A DNA stretch of 64,000 nucleotides from Actinoplanes sp. NBRC 103695 (GTDB lineage Bacteria; Actinomycetota; Actinomycetes; Mycobacteriales; Micromonosporaceae): the NCBI RefSeq assembly GCF_030269485.1, contig NZ_BSTL01000002.1:485101-549100 (forward strand), read 5' to 3'. A program made the position numbers and the translations under genes. A model generated the notes under the pieces. That model saw nothing but the letters and a program-made list of their open reading frames with translations, did no database searches and was not told the origin of the DNA. Below are positions 1 to 9,328 of this stretch, piece by piece (position 1 is the stretch's first letter; every line of letters starts with the position of its first letter).

Positions 1-34
1 CCGCTCGGCCGTGACCCGAGCGAGGGAACGCGCC

Positions 35-703
35 ATGAGCATCAGCCATCATCAGACCGCGAGCGGACGACCGCTGCGGGTCTCACCGGCCTGGGTGGGC
101 GCGGCGCGGCCGGCCGGCACCGACAGTCATCTGCTGCCCGTCCGTGAGGCGGTCTGGATCTGGTCGGTCCGCCGCTACGCGCGGGCCGCTCTCTGGGCGC
201 TGCCGCTGAGCGCGCTGCTGCTCGGCTGGTCCAGCCTGGGCGTGGCCATGCCGCCCGGCCCGCTGGTCGTCCGGCTCGCCGCCGGCTGGTGCTCCACGAT
301 CGCGATGATCGCCCTGGCGGCGCTGCTGGCCGCGTCGCGTACCCGCCGCCCCGCCGTGGCCGGTCTGCTCATCGGCCTGGCCGGCGCCACCGTCCTGCTG
401 CCGCTGTCCGCGCTGCCCGCCGGGGTGGCGCCCGACGGCACCCCGCTGGCCGGCGGCGACGTGCACACCGCCGCGCTGGCCGGCGCCGCCGTCCTCGGCG
501 CCGGCTGGCTGCTGCTCGGCTGGGCGGTGTTCCGCAGCCGGCTGGTCAACCCGGCCGACGGCGTGCTGCTGATGCTGGCCGCGGTGTCCATCGGGGCCGG
601 CTCGTACGCGGTCCAACCGTTCCCCACCATCGGCGCCCTGCTGCTGCTCGCCGCCGGCATGGGCCTGGCCTGGACCGGCGGCCGCCTCATCCCGCCCGCC
701 TGA
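35..703 (+). CDS. Multi-pass membrane protein of unknown function
   Basis: A 222-residue protein with about six hydrophobic stretches (near residues 51-70, 78-100, 108-128, 146-167, 176-192 and 198-216) joined by short loops, so it is an integral membrane protein. I recognise no catalytic motif. The ATG at 35 is preferred over an in-frame GTG at 11 because AGGGA sits 7 bases before the ATG. The N-terminal 50 residues are hydrophilic and probably cytoplasmic. It is the first gene of the window, so its upstream context is unknown. Function is not assigned. Confidence 0.7.
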   Translation: MSISHHQTASGRPLRVSPAWVGAARPAGTDSHLLPVREAVWIWSVRRYARAALWALPLSALLLGWSSLGVAMPPGPLVVRLAAGWCSTIAMIALAALLAASRTRRPAVAGLLIGLAGATVLLPLSALPAGVAPDGTPLAGGDVHTAALAGAAVLGAGWLLLGWAVFRSRLVNPADGVLLMLAAVSIGAGSYAVQPFPTIGALLLLAAGMGLAWTGGRLIPPA

Positions 704-726
704 TCACCGCATGGCATGCTCGCCTG

Positions 727-912
727 ATGGCGAGAGTGATCGGTGACGTCTCGATATCCCTCGACGGATATGTGACCGGGCCGGACCCGGGGCCGGACAA
801 CGGCCTGGGCGCCGGCACGCCACTGTTCCACGGCGGCCCTCCCCGCGCGCTGCGCCAGCTGCGGGTACGCCAGTCCGCACACGCCACCCACCTGACCTAC
901 CGCGTCGACTGA
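727..912 (+). pseudogene. Internally deleted dihydrofolate-reductase-like (RibD_C) protein remnant
   Basis: The 61-codon frame begins exactly like RibD_C/dihydrofolate-reductase-like proteins (MARVIGDVSISLDGYVTGP) and ends like their C-terminus (GTPLFHGG, then HATHLTYRV). These proteins are normally about 190-210 residues, so roughly 130 central residues, including most of the nucleotide and substrate site, are missing. The join lies near a Gly-Leu-Gly-Ala-Gly stretch, where the two halves could have shared a short GC-rich sequence. Both ends are in one frame with no stop, so a short peptide may still be made, but it cannot fold as the enzyme. The ATG is 23 bases after the previous stop. Confidence 0.75.
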
Positions 913-914
913 CC

Positions 915-1733
915 GTGCCCGACGTCCACGAGATCACCGACCCCGCCGACGACCGCCTCGGCGACTACCGCGCCCTCACCGACCTGGAACTGCGCATCAA
1001 GTGGGAGCAGCCGAACGGGCTGTTCATCGCCGAGGGCGAGCTGGTGCTGCGCCGGGCGCTGCGGGCCGGCTACCGGCCACGGTCCTATCTGATCGACGCG
1101 AAACGGGTGGACCAGCTCGCCGACCTGCCCGCCGACGCGCCCGTCTACGCCGCCGCACCCGCCGTCCTGGACCAGGTCACCGGCTTCCACGTGCACCGTG
1201 GCGTGCTCGCCTCCTTCCACCGGCTCCCGTTGCGGACGGCCGACGAGCTGATCGCCTCGGCCCGGCGCCTGACGGTGCTGGAGGACATCAACAACCACAC
1301 CAACATCGGCGCCGTGTTCCGGGACGCCGCCGCGCTCGGCGTCGACGCGGTGCTGCTGTCGCCGACCTGCGCGGACCCGCTCTACCGCCGGGCCGTCCGA
1401 GTGTCGATGGGCGAGGTGTTCGCCGTGCCGTACGCCCGCCTGGAGCCCTGGCCGGACGGCCTGGAAGTGGTCAGGGCGGCTGGTTTCACCGTGCTGGCGA
1501 TGACCCCGGACCCGGCGGCGGTGCCCCTGCAACGCCTGACGCCGGCCCAGCGGGAGCGTTCGGCGCTGCTGCTCGGCGCGGAGGGCCCCGGCCTGTCCCG
1601 CAACGCCCTCGCCGCCAGCGACGTGCCGGTCAAGATCCCGATGCGCCGCGGCGTCGACTCGCTCAACGTGGCCGCGGCCGCCGCGGTCGCGTTCTGGGAG
1701 CTCGGCCGCGACGACAAGGAGATCGACGGATGA
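915..1733 (+). CDS. SpoU/TrmH-family RNA 2'-O-methyltransferase
   Basis: This 272-residue protein should transfer a methyl group from S-adenosylmethionine to a ribose 2'-OH in rRNA or tRNA. All three SpoU signatures of the trefoil-knot fold are visible: NHTNIGAVFRDAAALGVD near residues 126-143 (Asn and Arg of motif 1), LLLGAEGPGLS near 218-228 (motif 2), and SLNVAAAAAVAFWEL near 247-261 (motif 3). The first 100 residues match the usual substrate-binding extension. The start is a GTG 2 bases after the RibD_C remnant. The stop overlaps the ATG of the next gene (ATGA), so the acetyltransferase is translationally coupled. The exact RNA target cannot be read from the sequence. Confidence 0.9.
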   Translation: MPDVHEITDPADDRLGDYRALTDLELRIKWEQPNGLFIAEGELVLRRALRAGYRPRSYLIDAKRVDQLADLPADAPVYAAAPAVLDQVTGFHVHRGVLASFHRLPLRTADELIASARRLTVLEDINNHTNIGAVFRDAAALGVDAVLLSPTCADPLYRRAVRVSMGEVFAVPYARLEPWPDGLEVVRAAGFTVLAMTPDPAAVPLQRLTPAQRERSALLLGAEGPGLSRNALAASDVPVKIPMRRGVDSLNVAAAAAVAFWELGRDDKEIDG

Positions 1734-2248
1734 CCGACCTGCGCACCGACCGGCTGATCCTGCGGCAGTGGCGTGACGACGACCTCGACCCGTGGGCCGC
1801 CCTGAACGCCGACCCGCAGGTCCGCGAGTTCTTCGGCGGCACGCTCACCCGCGAGGAGAGCCTGGCGTCGATGTCCGGGTTCCGCGCCGGGATCGCCGAG
1901 CGCGGCTGGGGCTGGTGGGCGGTCGAGGTGGCCGCGACCGGCACCCTCGCCGGCCTCGCCGGCCTCGACCCCACCGATCCCGGCGCGCCGATCGAGGGTG
2001 TGGAGATCGGCTGGCGGTTGTCGCGCGAGACCTGGGGTTTCGGGTACGCGACGGAGGCCGCTCGCGCCTGCCTGGCGTACGGCTTCGACACGCTGAACCT
2101 CCCCGAGATCGTGGCCATCGCGGCGGCCGGCAACACCCGTTCGCACGCCGTCATGACCCGCCTCGGCATGATCCACGACCCCGCCCTGGACTTCGCCGAC
2201 GGCGTCATGCCATCCGTCGTTTACCGCCTCCCCAACCCGGCAAAGTGA
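1730..2248 (+). CDS. GNAT acetyltransferase, RimJ/RimL type
   Basis: A 172-residue protein opening with the RimJ/RimL pattern LRTDRLILRQWRDDDLDPW and carrying the acetyl-CoA pyrophosphate-binding turn as WGFGYATEAARA near residues 103-114. Members acetylate the alpha-amino group of ribosomal proteins or small amines; here the substrate is unknown. The ATG overlaps the upstream methyltransferase stop by ATGA, implying coupled translation and perhaps a shared role in ribosome or tRNA maturation (inference). Length is normal for the family. Confidence 0.88.
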   Translation: MTDLRTDRLILRQWRDDDLDPWAALNADPQVREFFGGTLTREESLASMSGFRAGIAERGWGWWAVEVAATGTLAGLAGLDPTDPGAPIEGVEIGWRLSRETWGFGYATEAARACLAYGFDTLNLPEIVAIAAAGNTRSHAVMTRLGMIHDPALDFADGVMPSVVYRLPNPAK

Positions 2249-2253
2249 CAACC

Positions 2254-3399
2254 ATGACTGACGAGTTGCCGGTCGCGCCGCTGTCCGAGCTCACCCGGCG
2301 CCGGTCCGCCAAGTGGCGCAAATATCCCGCCGGGGTGCTCCCGCTGCACGTCGCCGAGATGGACTTCGCGCTGGCCCCACCCGTGCTGGCCGCGCTGCGC
2401 GAGGCGGTCGACGCGTCCGACGTCGGCTACTCGCACGCCGAACCCGAGCTGGGCGAGGCCTACGCCGGGTTCGCCGCCGACCGCTGGGGCTGGCAGGTCG
2501 ATCCCGCCGCGGTCACCGCGATCACCGACGTCGGGGTGGGCGTCGTCGAACTGCTGCGGGTCTTCACCCGCCCCGGCGACATGGTGGCGATCAGCCCGCC
2601 GGTCTATCCGCCGTTCTTCGACTGGAACCCCGAGGCCGGCGTCCGCACCTTCGAGGTCCCGCTGCACCGGGACGAGACCGGCTACCGCCTCGACCTGGCC
2701 GCCATCGAGACGGCATTCGCCCTGCACCCCGCCGTGTACGTCCTGAGCAACCCGCACAACCCCGTCGGCCGGGTGCACACCGCCGAGGAGCTGACCGCGC
2801 TGGTCCGGCTGGCCGCGCGTTACCGGGTCACGCTGGTCAGCGACGAGATCCACGCGCCGCTGGTGCTGCCCGGAGCCGCGTACACGCCGATCCTCTCCCT
2901 GCCCGGCGCGGCCGACGTGGCCGTCGCCGTCGTCTCCGCGAGCAAGGCCTTCAACCTGGCCGGCCTGAAGTGCGCCGCCGTCGTCACCGCCTCCGCCCGG
3001 ATGGCCGCCGCCGTCGAGGACTTCCCTCCCGACTCCCGCTGGCGTACCGGCCACCTCGGCGTGATCGCGTCCATCGCCGCCTTCCGCCACGGCGGTCCCT
3101 GGCTCGACCAGTTGCTGCACACCCTCGACGCCCGCCGCACCCAGCTCGGCCGGCTGCTGCGCGACCGCCTGCCCGCGGTGTCCTGGCATCCGCCGCAGGC
3201 CACCTACCTGGCCTGGCTCGACTGCCACAAGCTGGCCGACGACCCCCAGCCGTTTTTCCTGGACCGCGCGAAGGTCGCCCTCGAGGACGGCCTGCACTTC
3301 GGCGCGGCCGGGGCGGGACACGTGAGGCTCAATTACGGTACGGGTGCGCACGTGCTCGACGAGGCGACGGCCCGCCTGGCGGCCGCTCTGTCCGGGTAG
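2254..3399 (+). CDS. MalY/PatB-type PLP-dependent C-S lyase/aminotransferase
   Basis: A 381-residue fold-type I PLP enzyme. NPHNP at residues 166-170, SDEIH with the cofactor-binding Asp at 197, and SASKAFNLAGLK with the Schiff-base Lys at 231 are all present, in the arrangement seen in MalY/PatB cystathionine beta-lyases (HVAEMDF at the N-terminus is also typical). The likely reaction is beta-elimination of cystathionine or a related cysteine conjugate to pyruvate, ammonia and a thiol; a transaminase role is the alternative. The ATG at 2254 lies 5 bases after the GNAT stop, so it is probably the last gene of a methyltransferase-GNAT-lyase operon. Confidence 0.9.
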   Translation: MTDELPVAPLSELTRRRSAKWRKYPAGVLPLHVAEMDFALAPPVLAALREAVDASDVGYSHAEPELGEAYAGFAADRWGWQVDPAAVTAITDVGVGVVELLRVFTRPGDMVAISPPVYPPFFDWNPEAGVRTFEVPLHRDETGYRLDLAAIETAFALHPAVYVLSNPHNPVGRVHTAEELTALVRLAARYRVTLVSDEIHAPLVLPGAAYTPILSLPGAADVAVAVVSASKAFNLAGLKCAAVVTASARMAAAVEDFPPDSRWRTGHLGVIASIAAFRHGGPWLDQLLHTLDARRTQLGRLLRDRLPAVSWHPPQATYLAWLDCHKLADDPQPFFLDRAKVALEDGLHFGAAGAGHVRLNYGTGAHVLDEATARLAAALSG

Positions 3400-3469
3400 A
3401 GGACGCAGTGCCCACCACGGCAGTACGGTTGTACTGTTCGCGTTCACCGGCCGATCCGGGGGTGTGCAG

Positions 3470-5995
3470 GTGTCGTCCGGCTCCGACCCGCATCTGATGG
3501 CCCTCCTCCGGGCCATCCGCCTCCGCGCGGCCCATCCGGAGGCGGCTGCCGCCGGCGCCGCCGACGTCGAGGCGGCCCTCGGCCCCGCTGGCTCGTCCAC
3601 GGCCACCCCGATGCCCGCCGGCCCGAACTCGGCCACCCCGATGCCCGCCGGCCCGCCGCCGGCCGCCCTCTCGCAGGCCGCCTGCTTGGGCCTGCCGCCC
3701 GCCCCGGCCGCGCACGATCCATCCGCTCCCGGCGCCGCCGCGCACGACCCATCCGCCCCCGGCGTCGCCGCGCACGACCCATCCGCCCCCGGCGCCGCTG
3801 CTCACGGGCTCTCTGCGCACGGTGCCGCTGCTCACGGCCTCTCCGCGCCGGGCGCTGACGGTTCCGGCAACGCTCAGGTGGACGACGCTTTCGCGAGACC
3901 GGCCAACGCGGACCCCTTCGCGCAGTCTGCTCACCAGCCGGTCGAGCACCTGCCTTCGCACTCTGCGGCCCCTCGGCTTCTCCCGATCCCGTCGGCCCCG
4001 GGCGGCCCGGGAGTCTCACCTGTCGCGCAGCCTGCCTCGCCCGGGCAGCCTGCGTCGCCCGGGCAGCCTGCGTCGCCCGGGCAGCCTGCTGCTCCGCCGG
4101 AGGGCGACACCTTCACCCCGGCATCGGGCGGACCGAACACGCCGCTCACCTACAGCCCGGGGCCGCCCGCCGGTACGACGCCGTTCCGGCCCGCGACCTT
4201 CCCGGCGATGCCTGCGCCGGGCGGCCGTCCCGTGGCGCCCGACCCGGCGGCACCACAGCCCGCACCGCCGGCAATCGGACCCGGGCCCGGCGCCTTCAAT
4301 CCGGGCGCCCTGGTGCCGCAGCCCGTGCCGGGCCAACCAGCCGTTCCACAGCCAGGCGGCCTCCCGGTCGTTTCGCAACCGGGCCTCCCGGTCGTTTCGC
4401 AACCGGGCGCGCAACCGGGTGGGATGTTCCCGGGCGGACAGCACCCGGCTGCACAGCAGCCGGGTGTCATTCCGCAGCTGCCGAGTGTGCCCGGTGGCGA
4501 GAGCGTGCCCATCCCGTGGGCGTCGTCCTCGGTGCGCCCTGCGCAAGGAAGCCCTGCGCAAGGAAGCCCTGCGCAAGGAAGCCCTGCGCAAGGAAGCCCT
4601 GCGCAAGGGAGCCGGGTGCAACGCGGCCCGGCGCATACCAGCCCGCACCCCGGTCACGGCTCCGTGATCTCGACCGGCCCGGTCTCGATCGACCCGGTTT
4701 CCGCGGTGTCCGGCGTCAGCCGCGCGGTCCCCGGCCAGTACCCCGAGCCAGTCACCCCGGGGATGCCGGGCATGCCCGGGATGCCGGGGGCGATGTGGCC
4801 GCGGGTGGCCGGCATCGGCGTACCCCCGGCTGTTGAAGGGCCCGGCCACGCACCACCCGCACCCGCCGACGGCATGAACCCGGCGGACGACGCCGTGCTG
4901 CGCGAAGTACAGCGGCTGCTCAGCAACAGCCTGTCGCTGGCCGGCGGCACCGACGAGGTGGCGACCCGGCTGCGTGCCGCGCTCATCCTGGCCCAGCCGC
5001 AGCTGGTGACGATGCTGCCGGGCTCGGCGCAGCTCCAGCGGGAGCAGCTCGCGCAGGCGCTGACCTGGCTGGCGCACAACCTGGACAATCCGCCCGCGGT
5101 GGTGGCGGGGTGTGTGCAGCTGGGCGGTGCGCTCGCCGCGTGCGGGATCCAGCCGGCGCAGTTGCAGCTGGTGGGCGCCGCGCTGGCCGAGGCGATGCGG
5201 GCGGGGATGGCCGCGAACGGGTGGCGGCAGGACTTCGACCAGGCGTGGCGGAGCACCTGGCAGCACGTGCACGAGTGGATGGGGCACGGTGCGGAGGCGG
5301 CCCGGTATCAGCCGGTGACGTGGCTGGCCGAGGTGGTGTCGCACGAGTTGCGGCGCCCGGATCTGGCCGTGGTGCGGATCCGGCCGTATCTGCCGTTCCC
5401 GGTTCGTGCGGGGCAGTACGCGCGCATCGAGGTGGGCGAGGTGCCGGGGGTGTGGCGGCCGTACTCGCTGGCGGGGCGGGGTGGCGTCATCGAGCTGCAC
5501 GTGCGGGCGAAGACGGAGACGGGTGTGTCGGGGACGCTGGTGTACCGCACGCAGCCGGGTGACCAGGTGCGGTTCAGCCGCGCGGAGGGCTCGATGGGTG
5601 TGCCGCCGGGCTCGCGGGATCTGCTGCTGGTGGCCGGTGACACCGGCGTCGCCCCGCTGAAGGCGATGCTGGGCGAGCTGGCGGCGACCGGCGATCCTCG
5701 GTCGGCGGTGCTGTTCTGGGGCGTACGCGACCTGAACGAGCTGTACGACATGGACGACATCGCGTTGATCGCCCGCGCTTGCCGGAGGGCGACCGTCGTT
5801 CCCGTCGTTTCCGAGGGCGATTCGGGTCAGTACGCTTCGGGCCTGGTGACGGATGCGATCGCGGCGTACGGGGAATGGTCGGAGGCGGATGTCTTCCTGG
5901 CCGGACCGCCGGTGATGCTGGCCGCCACCAGTGCCGCGCTGCAGGTGCTCGGCGTGGCGCCCGAGCGGATCCACCACGACGCCCCGGAGGGTTGA
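3470..5995 (+). CDS. Proline-rich globin-like/FAD-NAD(P)H reductase fusion lacking the haem ligand
   Basis: An 841-residue protein with a long low-complexity Pro/Ala/Gly region (about 30-465), a globin-like helical domain (about 469-611) and a flavohaemoglobin-type reductase (about 613-841). The reductase shows the FAD motif RPYSLAG near 663 and the NAD(P) motif GDTGVAP near 723. In the globin part, the segment before GIQPAQLQLVG, which in flavohaemoglobins holds the proximal HisF8, reads GALAAC, with Leu where His is expected. The CD1 Phe position also reads Leu. Ordinary haem binding and NO dioxygenation are therefore doubtful; electron delivery to a partner or a sensory role is possible. 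The GTG at 3470 has GGGGG 7 bases upstream. Three tandem-repeat blocks lie in the disordered region. Confidence 0.82.
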   Translation: MSSGSDPHLMALLRAIRLRAAHPEAAAAGAADVEAALGPAGSSTATPMPAGPNSATPMPAGPPPAALSQAACLGLPPAPAAHDPSAPGAAAHDPSAPGVAAHDPSAPGAAAHGLSAHGAAAHGLSAPGADGSGNAQVDDAFARPANADPFAQSAHQPVEHLPSHSAAPRLLPIPSAPGGPGVSPVAQPASPGQPASPGQPASPGQPAAPPEGDTFTPASGGPNTPLTYSPGPPAGTTPFRPATFPAMPAPGGRPVAPDPAAPQPAPPAIGPGPGAFNPGALVPQPVPGQPAVPQPGGLPVVSQPGLPVVSQPGAQPGGMFPGGQHPAAQQPGVIPQLPSVPGGESVPIPWASSSVRPAQGSPAQGSPAQGSPAQGSPAQGSRVQRGPAHTSPHPGHGSVISTGPVSIDPVSAVSGVSRAVPGQYPEPVTPGMPGMPGMPGAMWPRVAGIGVPPAVEGPGHAPPAPADGMNPADDAVLREVQRLLSNSLSLAGGTDEVATRLRAALILAQPQLVTMLPGSAQLQREQLAQALTWLAHNLDNPPAVVAGCVQLGGALAACGIQPAQLQLVGAALAEAMRAGMAANGWRQDFDQAWRSTWQHVHEWMGHGAEAARYQPVTWLAEVVSHELRRPDLAVVRIRPYLPFPVRAGQYARIEVGEVPGVWRPYSLAGRGGVIELHVRAKTETGVSGTLVYRTQPGDQVRFSRAEGSMGVPPGSRDLLLVAGDTGVAPLKAMLGELAATGDPRSAVLFWGVRDLNELYDMDDIALIARACRRATVVPVVSEGDSGQYASGLVTDAIAAYGEWSEADVFLAGPPVMLAATSAALQVLGVAPERIHHDAPEG
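3707..3856 (+). repeat. 30-bp in-frame tandem repeat, about 5 copies
   Basis: Five consecutive 30-bp units encode a decapeptide of the form AAHDPSAPGA. The first three are nearly identical and the last two have drifted to AAHGLS. The block lies in the disordered N-terminal half of the globin-like/reductase fusion, and its period preserves the reading frame. Confidence 0.85.
4031..4084 (+). repeat. 18-bp in-frame tandem repeat, 3 copies
   Basis: Three copies of the unit CCTGCSTCGCCCGGGCAG encode Pro-Ala-Ser-Pro-Gly-Gln three times. Copies 2 and 3 are identical and copy 1 differs at one third-codon position. The block lies in the proline-rich region of the reductase fusion gene. Confidence 0.85.
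4538..4612 (+). repeat. 15-bp in-frame tandem repeat, 5 copies
   Basis: Five copies of CCTGCGCAAGGAAGC encode Pro-Ala-Gln-Gly-Ser. The first four are identical and the fifth has one change. Such uniformity suggests recent slippage expansion, so copy number may vary between strains (inference). Confidence 0.88.
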
Positions 5996-5996
5996 T

Positions 5997-8006
5997 TTGT
6001 CCGTCGACGAGATCCACGGTGAGCCGATCGACGACCCTTTCCGCAGTCTCGAGAACGCCGGGGATCCCGCGACGGAGGCATGGTCCGCCGAGCAGGACGT
6101 GCGGTTCGCGGCTGCCCGGGACGGCTGGGCGGACCGCGCCGAGTGGGCCGCCGGCCTGGAGAAACTGTTCCGGGTGGGCTCGGTGGGCGCGCCCTGGTGG
6201 CGGGGCGGCCGGGCGTTCTCGACCCGCCGCGACCCGGGGCAGGACCATGCGGTGCTGCTGGTCACCGAGCCGTCGGGGGAGGAGCGGGTGCTCGTCGACC
6301 CGGTCGCCCTGGACTCGACCGGCCGGACCACGTTGGACTCCTGGTCGCCGTCCATCGAGGGCGATCTCCTGGCGTACGCGCTGAGCGAGAGCGGCACCGA
6401 GTGGGCGACCATCCGGGTGCTGGACGTGACCACGGGGGACATCGTGGACGGCCCGATCGGGCGGACCCGGCACCCCTCGATCGCGTGGCTGCCGGGCGGC
6501 CGGTCGTTCTACTACCCGCGCTATCTGACCACCGACGAGTCGGACGGGGAGCGCTGGCTGCGGCAGCGGCTGTACCGGCACGACCTGGGTCACGATCCGG
6601 AGTCGGACGAGCTGGTCTTCGGCGACGGGCTGCCCCGCGCGACCAACTTGAGCGTGTCCACCTCGGACGACGGCCGGTGGCTGACGGTGTCGGCGTTCCG
6701 CGGCACGGATGCCCGTAACGACGTGTGGCTGGGGGTGCCGGGTGACGGCATGCTCGCCCCGGTCAGCCTGGGCGAGGACGCGATCACCCGGCCGTACTTC
6801 GACGCGCACGGCGAGTTGTGGCTGCTCACGAACCTGGACGCGCCGCGCTGGCGGCTGTGCCGCTGGGCGGACGGCGCCCGGCGGGAGGTGTTGCCGGAGG
6901 ATCCGGAGGCGGTGCTGGTCGACGCCGAGGTGCTGGCCGACGACGGGTTGCTGGTGGCGGTCCGGTCGCGGCACGCGGTCAGTGAGATCACCGTGCACGA
7001 CGCCGGTTCGGGCGCGGCGGTGCGCCGGCTCGACCTGCCCGGCCCGGGTACGGTCAACGCGCTGACCCGCCGCGACTCCGGCACCGACGTCTGGGTCGGC
7101 TGGACCGACTTCACCACCCCGGCCTATGTGCTCCACGCCGACGCCTCAACCGGCACTTCCGATGTGTACGCCCGTCCGCCGGGCGCCCCGGACACGGCGG
7201 TGACCACGCACCAGGTCGTCTACGAGTCGTACGACGGTACGCCGGTGCACATGTTCGTGATCACGGCGGCCGGTGCCGACCTGTCCACACCGCGTCCCAC
7301 CGTCCTGTACGGCTACGGCGGCTTCAACATCTCGATCACGCCCGGCTATTCGGCGTCGATCCAGGCGTGGGTGGCGCGCGGCGGGGCGTACGCGGTGGCG
7401 AATCTTCGCGGCGGCAGCGAGGAGGGGGAGCAGTGGCACCGGGCCGGGATGCGCGAGCGCAAGCAGAACGTGTTCGACGACTTCGCGGCCGCCTCCGACT
7501 GGCTGGTCGAGCGGGGCGTGACGACCCGGGAGCTGCTGGGCATCCGCGGCGGCTCGAACGGTGGCCTGCTGGTCGGGGCGGCGGTCACCCAGCATCCGTC
7601 GAAGTGGAGCGCGGCGGTGTGTTCGGCGCCTCTGCTGGACATGCTGCGGTATGAGAAGTTCGGGCTGGGCGAGTACTGGAACGGCGAGTACGGCACGGTC
7701 GCCGTTCCGGAGGAGTTCCGCTGGCTGCGGGCGTATTCGCCGTACCACAACGTGCACCCGGGCACGGCGTACCCGGCGGTGCTGTTCACCGTCTTCGAGG
7801 GCGACACCCGGGTGGACACGATGCACGCCCGGAAGATGTGCGCGCTGCTGCAGCGGGACACCGGTGGCACGGCGCCGATCCTGATCCGCCGCGAGGTGGG
7901 CGTGGGCCACTCCAGCCGTGCGGTGTCTCGTGACGTCGAGCTGGCCGCCGACGAGCTGTCGTTCTTGAGTTTCTACTTGAGTGCCGCGGCCAACGCGTCG
8001 GCGTAG
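5997..8006 (+). CDS. Prolyl oligopeptidase, S9A family
   Basis: A 669-residue serine peptidase with an N-terminal beta-propeller (about 1-400) and a C-terminal alpha/beta-hydrolase domain. The nucleophile is in [10 protein letters not shown] near residue 520, the Asp lies in the stretch FEGDTRVD near 603, and the His in VGVGHSS near 637. It should cleave short peptides after proline in the cytoplasm; no signal peptide is seen. The start is a TTG at 5997, supported by GGAGGG ending 5 bases before it and by the family's usual N-terminus (DPFRSLEN). It begins 1 base after the reductase stop, so the two are likely co-transcribed. Its last 34 bases overlap the convergent murL gene. Confidence 0.92.
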   Translation: MSVDEIHGEPIDDPFRSLENAGDPATEAWSAEQDVRFAAARDGWADRAEWAAGLEKLFRVGSVGAPWWRGGRAFSTRRDPGQDHAVLLVTEPSGEERVLVDPVALDSTGRTTLDSWSPSIEGDLLAYALSESGTEWATIRVLDVTTGDIVDGPIGRTRHPSIAWLPGGRSFYYPRYLTTDESDGERWLRQRLYRHDLGHDPESDELVFGDGLPRATNLSVSTSDDGRWLTVSAFRGTDARNDVWLGVPGDGMLAPVSLGEDAITRPYFDAHGELWLLTNLDAPRWRLCRWADGARREVLPEDPEAVLVDAEVLADDGLLVAVRSRHAVSEITVHDAGSGAAVRRLDLPGPGTVNALTRRDSGTDVWVGWTDFTTPAYVLHADASTGTSDVYARPPGAPDTAVTTHQVVYESYDGTPVHMFVITAAGADLSTPRPTVLYGYGGFNISITPGYSASIQAWVARGGAYAVANLRGGSEEGEQWHRAGMRERKQNVFDDFAAASDWLVERGVTTRELLGIRGGSNGGLLVGAAVTQHPSKWSAAVCSAPLLDMLRYEKFGLGEYWNGEYGTVAVPEEFRWLRAYSPYHNVHPGTAYPAVLFTVFEGDTRVDTMHARKMCALLQRDTGGTAPILIRREVGVGHSSRAVSRDVELAADELSFLSFYLSAAANASA

Positions 8007-9292
8007 CGCGGCGGAAGGGCGCCGATCGGAGCGGGGTCGAGCACGGCCTGGCGGTCGGCGAGCGCGGTCGCCCAGCCCTCGGCGGGGATCTCGGCGCGCA
8101 GGGCGGTGAGTACCGGGAAGTCCTGTCCCTCCAGCAGGGACAGGGCGACGACCGACTCCTCGACCTCGCCGACGCACTCGAACGGCTTGTGCGCGTCCAG
8201 TCCGAGCAGCTCGCGGTAACCGGGCAGCTGGGCCGGGTCGGCGAACAGGTCGTGCTTGAAGATGTGGGTGAGCCGCTCGTGCGGCATGAACGGCGCCATG
8301 GCCAGGAAGACGAACCGGCATTTGGGGCAGTCGCCGCACCAGCGGGTCGTCGGGTCGTGCAGCTTGAACGCCTGGTTGCAGCTGGTCACCACGTCGTCGT
8401 AGCGGGTGTGCGCGGCGAACAGCTCGGCGATCCGCAGCTCGGACAGCGGCCGCAGGAACGAGAAGTAGGGCTCGGTCAGGCCCACGTGCTCGCGTACCGC
8501 CTCCCGCAGCAGCCCCTCCGCGGTCTCGCCCTTGGACCACTGGTGGTTGACCTCGTGACCGTTCCAGATCAGGTTCGGATCACTCGCCGAGCGCTCGTTG
8601 GACATCACCACCGGACCGAGGCCGTGCCAGGCGGCGGTGGCGATCGCGATCAGCGAGTTGATCGCGGTGACCGGGATGTGGCCGTTGCGGGCGCCGGCTT
8701 TGTTGAGCTCGAACAGCCGCGGGTCGAGCTTGCGGCGGGCGGCCAGGGCGGGCAGGCCGGAGGCCTCGTTCACGCTGAGGATGACCGGGTTGGGGTTCAC
8801 CGAGAACGGGACCGGGTCGAAGCCGGACTCGCGCAGGATCTCCAGGGTGACGATGGAGTCCTTGCCGCCGCCGACCGCGGACAGCGGCCGTCCGGCCGAG
8901 TTGTCCGTTTCGTCGGGGAAGACGGCGAGATCGGACGTCTCCACCTTGAGGCCCAGCACGTGCGGCAGCTGGTTGCGGTAGGCGTACTCGGCCAGCCCGT
9001 CGGTGTAGACGGCGGTGAAGAACGCCCGGGCGGCGGGGCCGAACGAGGAATCGGTGATCACCCGGGGCGGGGCGCCGGCCTTGTAGTAGCTGACACCGGC
9101 CACCACGTGCAGCAGTTCGACCGTACGCAGAAAGGTCTCGCTCCTGGGGGTGCCCGGCGGGAACGTGATCGTCTCGGTGAAGGTCTCGGGGCGATCGCCC
9201 TCGAGCAGGTAGCCGAGCTTGACCACACCCGTCGCGGTGTCGACCTCACGCGTCGTCATCCGCAGCGCCGTGTATTCCTGAGCCACCCGCAT
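7973..9292 (-). CDS. murL: UDP-MurNAc-L-Ala-L-Glu epimerase
   Basis: This 439-residue protein matches MurL, which uses ATP and magnesium to epimerise the terminal L-Glu of UDP-MurNAc-L-Ala-L-Glu to D-Glu. It is the partner of MurD2 in a peptidoglycan route known from Xanthomonas. Visible marks are a pyrophosphatase-loop-like SAVGGGKDS near residue 143, the conserved VVMSNERSASDPN stretch, and CGDCPKC near 319. The assignment is strongly supported by the divergent murD2 gene 36 bases away. The ATG at 9292 is chosen, although its GGGAGA ribosome site is unusually close; an ATG 11 codons later is an alternative. The 3' end overlaps the convergent oligopeptidase gene by 34 bases. Confidence 0.88.
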   Translation of the reverse strand: MRVAQEYTALRMTTREVDTATGVVKLGYLLEGDRPETFTETITFPPGTPRSETFLRTVELLHVVAGVSYYKAGAPPRVITDSSFGPAARAFFTAVYTDGLAEYAYRNQLPHVLGLKVETSDLAVFPDETDNSAGRPLSAVGGGKDSIVTLEILRESGFDPVPFSVNPNPVILSVNEASGLPALAARRKLDPRLFELNKAGARNGHIPVTAINSLIAIATAAWHGLGPVVMSNERSASDPNLIWNGHEVNHQWSKGETAEGLLREAVREHVGLTEPYFSFLRPLSELRIAELFAAHTRYDDVVTSCNQAFKLHDPTTRWCGDCPKCRFVFLAMAPFMPHERLTHIFKHDLFADPAQLPGYRELLGLDAHKPFECVGEVEESVVALSLLEGQDFPVLTALRAEIPAEGWATALADRQAVLDPAPIGALPPRYADALAAALK

Positions 9293-9328
9293 TCTCCCGT
9301 CATCGGACCGGCGGCAATACTAGTGCGC

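Noticed and set aside
4016..6442. 808-codon open frame on the minus strand
   Set aside because: It is an opposite-strand shadow of the reductase fusion and oligopeptidase genes, with Arg/His/Pro-rich composition and no family motif.
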